Of a DNA stretch of 16,135 nt, positions 14,037 through 16,135 are shown one piece after another. The position numbers and the translations under genes are program-made. The stretch's first letter is position 1. Every line of letters starts with the position of its first letter. Under the pieces are notes generated by a model. The model was not told the origin of the DNA and did not search any database. It saw only the letters and a program-made list of their open reading frames with translations. This stretch comes from DASUTB01 sp036374835 (GTDB lineage Bacteria; Actinomycetota; Actinomycetes; Jiangellales; Jiangellaceae): assembly GCA_036374835.1 (NCBI GenBank), contig DASUTB010000008.1:1-16135 (forward strand), read 5' to 3'.

Positions 14037-15018
14037 GGCGATGGTCGAAAACGAGATCGTGATCCGTCGGATGGGGCCGTCCGATGAGCCTGCGGTCCTG
14101 GCGCTGATCGAGGCGGCTCTTGGGCGTCAACCCGATCCGCGCAATGCGGGGTTCTTCGCCTGGAAACATGCCGAGAACGCCTATGGTCCGTCTCCATCGT
14201 GGGTCGCGCTGGACGGGGAGCGTGTTGTCGGACTGCGCACGCTGATGCGGTGGGAGTTCGAGACGCCGACCGGTTCGGCACGTGCCGTCCGGGCGGTCGA
14301 CACCGCGACCCATCCTGAATGCCAGGGCCGGGGCATCTTCTCGGCACTGACTCGGCAGGCTTTGGCGGAGCTGCGAGAAGAGGGCATCGACTTCGTCTTC
14401 AATACACCGAACGATAAGAGCCGCCCTGGCTATCTGAAGCTGGGCTGGCAGGAGGTCGGCAAGCTGCCCGCGGGGCTGCTCCCTTCCGGATTGACTTCGT
14501 TGCCGCGCATCGCCGCGGCGCGCACTGCGGCCGGCATGTGGTCCACCCCCGTCGAGGCCGGGCTCCCGGTACCCGAGGCACTCGCCGACGATGACGAGGT
14601 CTGGACGCTGCTGAAGTCGCTGCCGGCCGGCTCGGGCATCCGAACCCGCCGAACACCCGAGTACCTCCGCTGGCGCTACGGCTTCGAGCCGTTGGCCTAC
14701 CGCGCATTGCTCGCCGGCACGTCCCCTGGAGACGGCTTGTTGCTGGTCCGGGTGCGGCCGCGGGGACGCGCGACCGAGCTGGTCGTTGCGGACGTCCTGC
14801 TTCCCGAAGCCACCCCGCGTGCCGTCCGGCGGCTGATCCGTACCGCCTTGCGTGCCACGGGCGCGGACTACGCGCTGGGGCTTCGGACCACGCCATCGAA
14901 CGGGCTTCTGCCGCTGCCCGGGCAGGGGCCGATCCTGACGTGGCGCGAGGTGACGAGCGACGCCATGCCGGCGCTCCCAGAGTGGAAACTGTCGCTGGGC
15001 GACATCGAACTGTTCTAG
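14029..15018 (+). CDS. GNAT-fold acetyltransferase of the glycan operon
   Basis: A 329-aa protein with an N-terminal GNAT domain. The core AVDTATHPECQGRGIFSALT (89-108) holds the acetyl-CoA loop Q99-GRG-I-F104, and FNTPNDKSRPGYLKLGWQ (124-141) is the late strand-helix. A second, less conserved half (about 165-329) contains EYLRWRYGFEPLAYRAL and may be a second GNAT-like fold or a substrate domain. Such two-part GNATs occur near polysaccharide genes, where they are thought to acetylate sugar amines; substrate unknown. ATG 14029 overlaps the glycosyltransferase stop by 8 nt, indicating translational coupling. An ATG at 14041 is in the same frame but has only GAGG 2 nt away. Confidence 0.85.
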   Translation: MAEAMVENEIVIRRMGPSDEPAVLALIEAALGRQPDPRNAGFFAWKHAENAYGPSPSWVALDGERVVGLRTLMRWEFETPTGSARAVRAVDTATHPECQGRGIFSALTRQALAELREEGIDFVFNTPNDKSRPGYLKLGWQEVGKLPAGLLPSGLTSLPRIAAARTAAGMWSTPVEAGLPVPEALADDDEVWTLLKSLPAGSGIRTRRTPEYLRWRYGFEPLAYRALLAGTSPGDGLLLVRVRPRGRATELVVADVLLPEATPRAVRRLIRTALRATGADYALGLRTTPSNGLLPLPGQGPILTWREVTSDAMPALPEWKLSLGDIELF

Positions 15019-15033
15019 CCGGACCGTAGTTGA

Positions 15034-15094
15034 TAACGAGTTGGTGACGCTCTAACGGACTCGGGAGAAATATGATTAGATCACGCGTGACAAG
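15034..15094 (+). promoter_or_regulatory. Upstream blocks shared with the first Tat gene; candidate promoter of the second
   Basis: TAACGAGTTGGTGACG (15034-15049) matches 15 of 16 bases at 12191, and CGCGTGACAAG (15084-15094) matches 12239 exactly. The start-to-start spacing is nearly equal (50 and 48 nt). A -10-like TATGAT lies at 15071-15076 but no good -35 sits 17 nt before it, which suits an activator-dependent promoter. Downstream, TCAGTC-N22-GACTGA (15121-15154) could form a weak leader hairpin. Confidence 0.5.
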
Positions 15095-15180
15095 TACGGC
15101 ATCAGGCATGAGAATATCGATCAGTCAGGCCTTGGTGGTACGGCGGGGGACTGAGATTCGTCAGCTCGAGGGGGGCTGTG

Positions 15181-15690
15181 ATGAAGGTACGCGACAAGGA
15201 CTCGGTTGATACGAGTCAGGGCATCAGCCGGCGGACGATGCTGCGGCGCAGCGCGCTCGCCGGCGGGTCGCTGGTATGGGCGGCACCGGTGGTTCAAACC
15301 ATCGCCGCGCCATCGGCGGCGGCCGGTACGCCGCTGCAAGGCATCTCCTACGTCGCTGTCGTGTTGAAGTGCGGTGACGAGCACTACCGGATGAAGTGGG
15401 AGGTAGAGTCCAGCGGGCTCGTCATGGAGTCCGGTCTGACGTTCAAAGTGCCGGACAGCAGTGACCAACTCCTGGGCTACCCGAATCTCCAGCCGGGCGC
15501 GGCGCCGGAGGCGAGTGCAGCCTTGGTCGGTGAAGTGCTGCGAATCAGCGCCCGGGATGATTGTGTGCTGGTCGACTTCGTGATGAAGCACGGAGGAGGC
15601 ACTGCCGGACCGGGAACGCCCGGCCAGCCGGTTACGGGCACGACGGGACCGTGGGACTTCCAACCGCTGCCGTCGCCGCCGTCGTCCTGA
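15181..15690 (+). CDS. Tat-signal secreted protein, second paralogue (family not recognised)
   Basis: A 169-aa protein, the same length as the 12345-12854 product and aligned to it without gaps through at least residue 75. The Tat motif is SRRTMLRRS (16-24), the hydrophobic core about 25-43, and the likely cut follows AAA at about 48. The mature part shares GTPL-x-GIS-x-VAVVL, HYRMKWEV (68-75), YP near 100, DFV and the C-terminal GTTGPW-x-F-x-PL-x-SP. Its end is richer in Pro and Ser (LPSPPSS) than in the first copy, and its Cys residues (64 and in DDC) are at different places. ATG 15181 follows GAGGGGGG (15168-15175) by 5 nt. It is separated from the acetyltransferase by 162 nt with its own upstream blocks. 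No function can be assigned. Confidence 0.85.
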   Translation: MKVRDKDSVDTSQGISRRTMLRRSALAGGSLVWAAPVVQTIAAPSAAAGTPLQGISYVAVVLKCGDEHYRMKWEVESSGLVMESGLTFKVPDSSDQLLGYPNLQPGAAPEASAALVGEVLRISARDDCVLVDFVMKHGGGTAGPGTPGQPVTGTTGPWDFQPLPSPPSS

Positions 15691-15691
15691 C

Positions 15692-16135
15692 CTACGACGA
15701 GCAGAGATCGTCGACCAGCGTGACGGCTCGGTCCAGCTCGCTGACCGTCAGCCGGTAACAATCGGCTTGCTCGACGAGGCGAGCCGCCACGTGCAGGTTG
15801 CGTTCAGGTGCGTCCGGAAAGTTGAACGTTGAGTCGGCGACGCGGACCAGCATCGCGGCCCGGGAGACGGATTCGAGGCGAGTGGTCGCGTCCGGGTCGT
15901 AGACCGGCTCGATGACGAACCGAACCGGACCTGGCTCGGCGACCGCATTGGGTCGGATCGCGCGAGCCGGCACCTGCCACTGCCCCGTCACGAGATCGGG
16001 TACGGGCCGGAGATCGGGGAGTACCTTCCACGAGCCACGATCAATCGATAGCGGTTTCGGGTAAGGCCGGGGCAGTAGGGTCGCCGGATCGATACCGACC
16101 GCCTCGTCGGTGAGATAACCCAATCCCGCCTGGCT
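15692..16135 (-). CDS. HPr-kinase-like protein, C-terminal part (5' end outside window)
   Basis: The frame is open to the right edge and encodes 147 residues. It begins mid-protein at SQAGLGYLTDEAVGID and contains RPYPKPLSID, a middle FVIEPVYDPDATTRLE and a helical end (NLHVAARLVEQADCYRLTVSELDRAV). The YLTDEAV stretch resembles the Walker-B side of HprK-like P-loop kinases, followed by the Pro-rich strand typical of the HprK-like proteins seen in polysaccharide and lasso-peptide clusters. The Walker-A loop would lie upstream, outside the window, so activity cannot be judged. TTG at 16123 is not the real start. The stop is 1 nt from the convergent stop of the second Tat gene, with no terminator between. 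Family call is moderate. Confidence 0.6.
   Translation of the reverse strand, partial: SQAGLGYLTDEAVGIDPATLLPRPYPKPLSIDRGSWKVLPDLRPVPDLVTGQWQVPARAIRPNAVAEPGPVRFVIEPVYDPDATTRLESVSRAAMLVRVADSTFNFPDAPERNLHVAARLVEQADCYRLTVSELDRAVTLVDDLCSS

Noticed and set aside
1..16135. CRISPR arrays, insertion sequences, integrases or attachment sites
   Set aside because: No regularly spaced repeats, transposase or integrase frames were seen; the tRNA-Gln 3' end is not repeated elsewhere in the window as far as I could read.

Overview
The window is high-GC, densely coded DNA with GTG starts, Shine-Dalgarno-led genes and a tRNA-Gln/glmU/prs/rplY/pth housekeeping order. This points to a high-GC actinobacterium. 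The genus cannot be fixed from the sequence alone.

Left part (1-4343, all minus strand): a TetR regulator cut by the window edge; an acyl-CoA/fatty-acid desaturase whose promoter carries a perfect dyad between the -35 and -10; and a tight three-gene unit made of a GPP34-family protein, an APC-type amino acid permease and a GNAT acetyltransferase (gaps of 24 and 2 nt).

Middle part (4547-8946, plus strand): tRNA-Gln(UUG), glmU and prs (3 nt apart), then rplY (general stress protein Ctc/bL25) and pth. These supply UDP-GlcNAc, PRPP and translation functions. A 90-bp near-perfect palindrome lies between rplY and pth. A 14-bp stem terminator ends pth, converging on the next minus-strand gene.

Right part (8990-16135), a cell-surface/polysaccharide type locus: on the minus strand, a low-molecular-weight tyrosine phosphatase (apparent ATC start), a DUF4012 membrane protein and a tiny LPDTG-anchored wall protein. 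Divergent from these on the plus strand are a 169-aa Tat-signal protein, a GT4 glycosyltransferase and a GNAT-fold acetyltransferase, followed by a second 169-aa Tat-signal protein clearly paralogous to the first. The window ends in the C-terminal part of an HPr-kinase-like protein that converges on the second Tat gene with a 1-nt gap.

The least explained part is the duplicated Tat-protein family bracketing the glycosyltransferase/acetyltransferase pair. The two copies share length, ungapped N-terminal alignment and upstream DNA blocks. With a phosphatase, an HprK-like protein and DUF4012 beside it, this looks like an uncharacterised actinobacterial envelope glycan or secreted-protein locus. 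That reading is inference.
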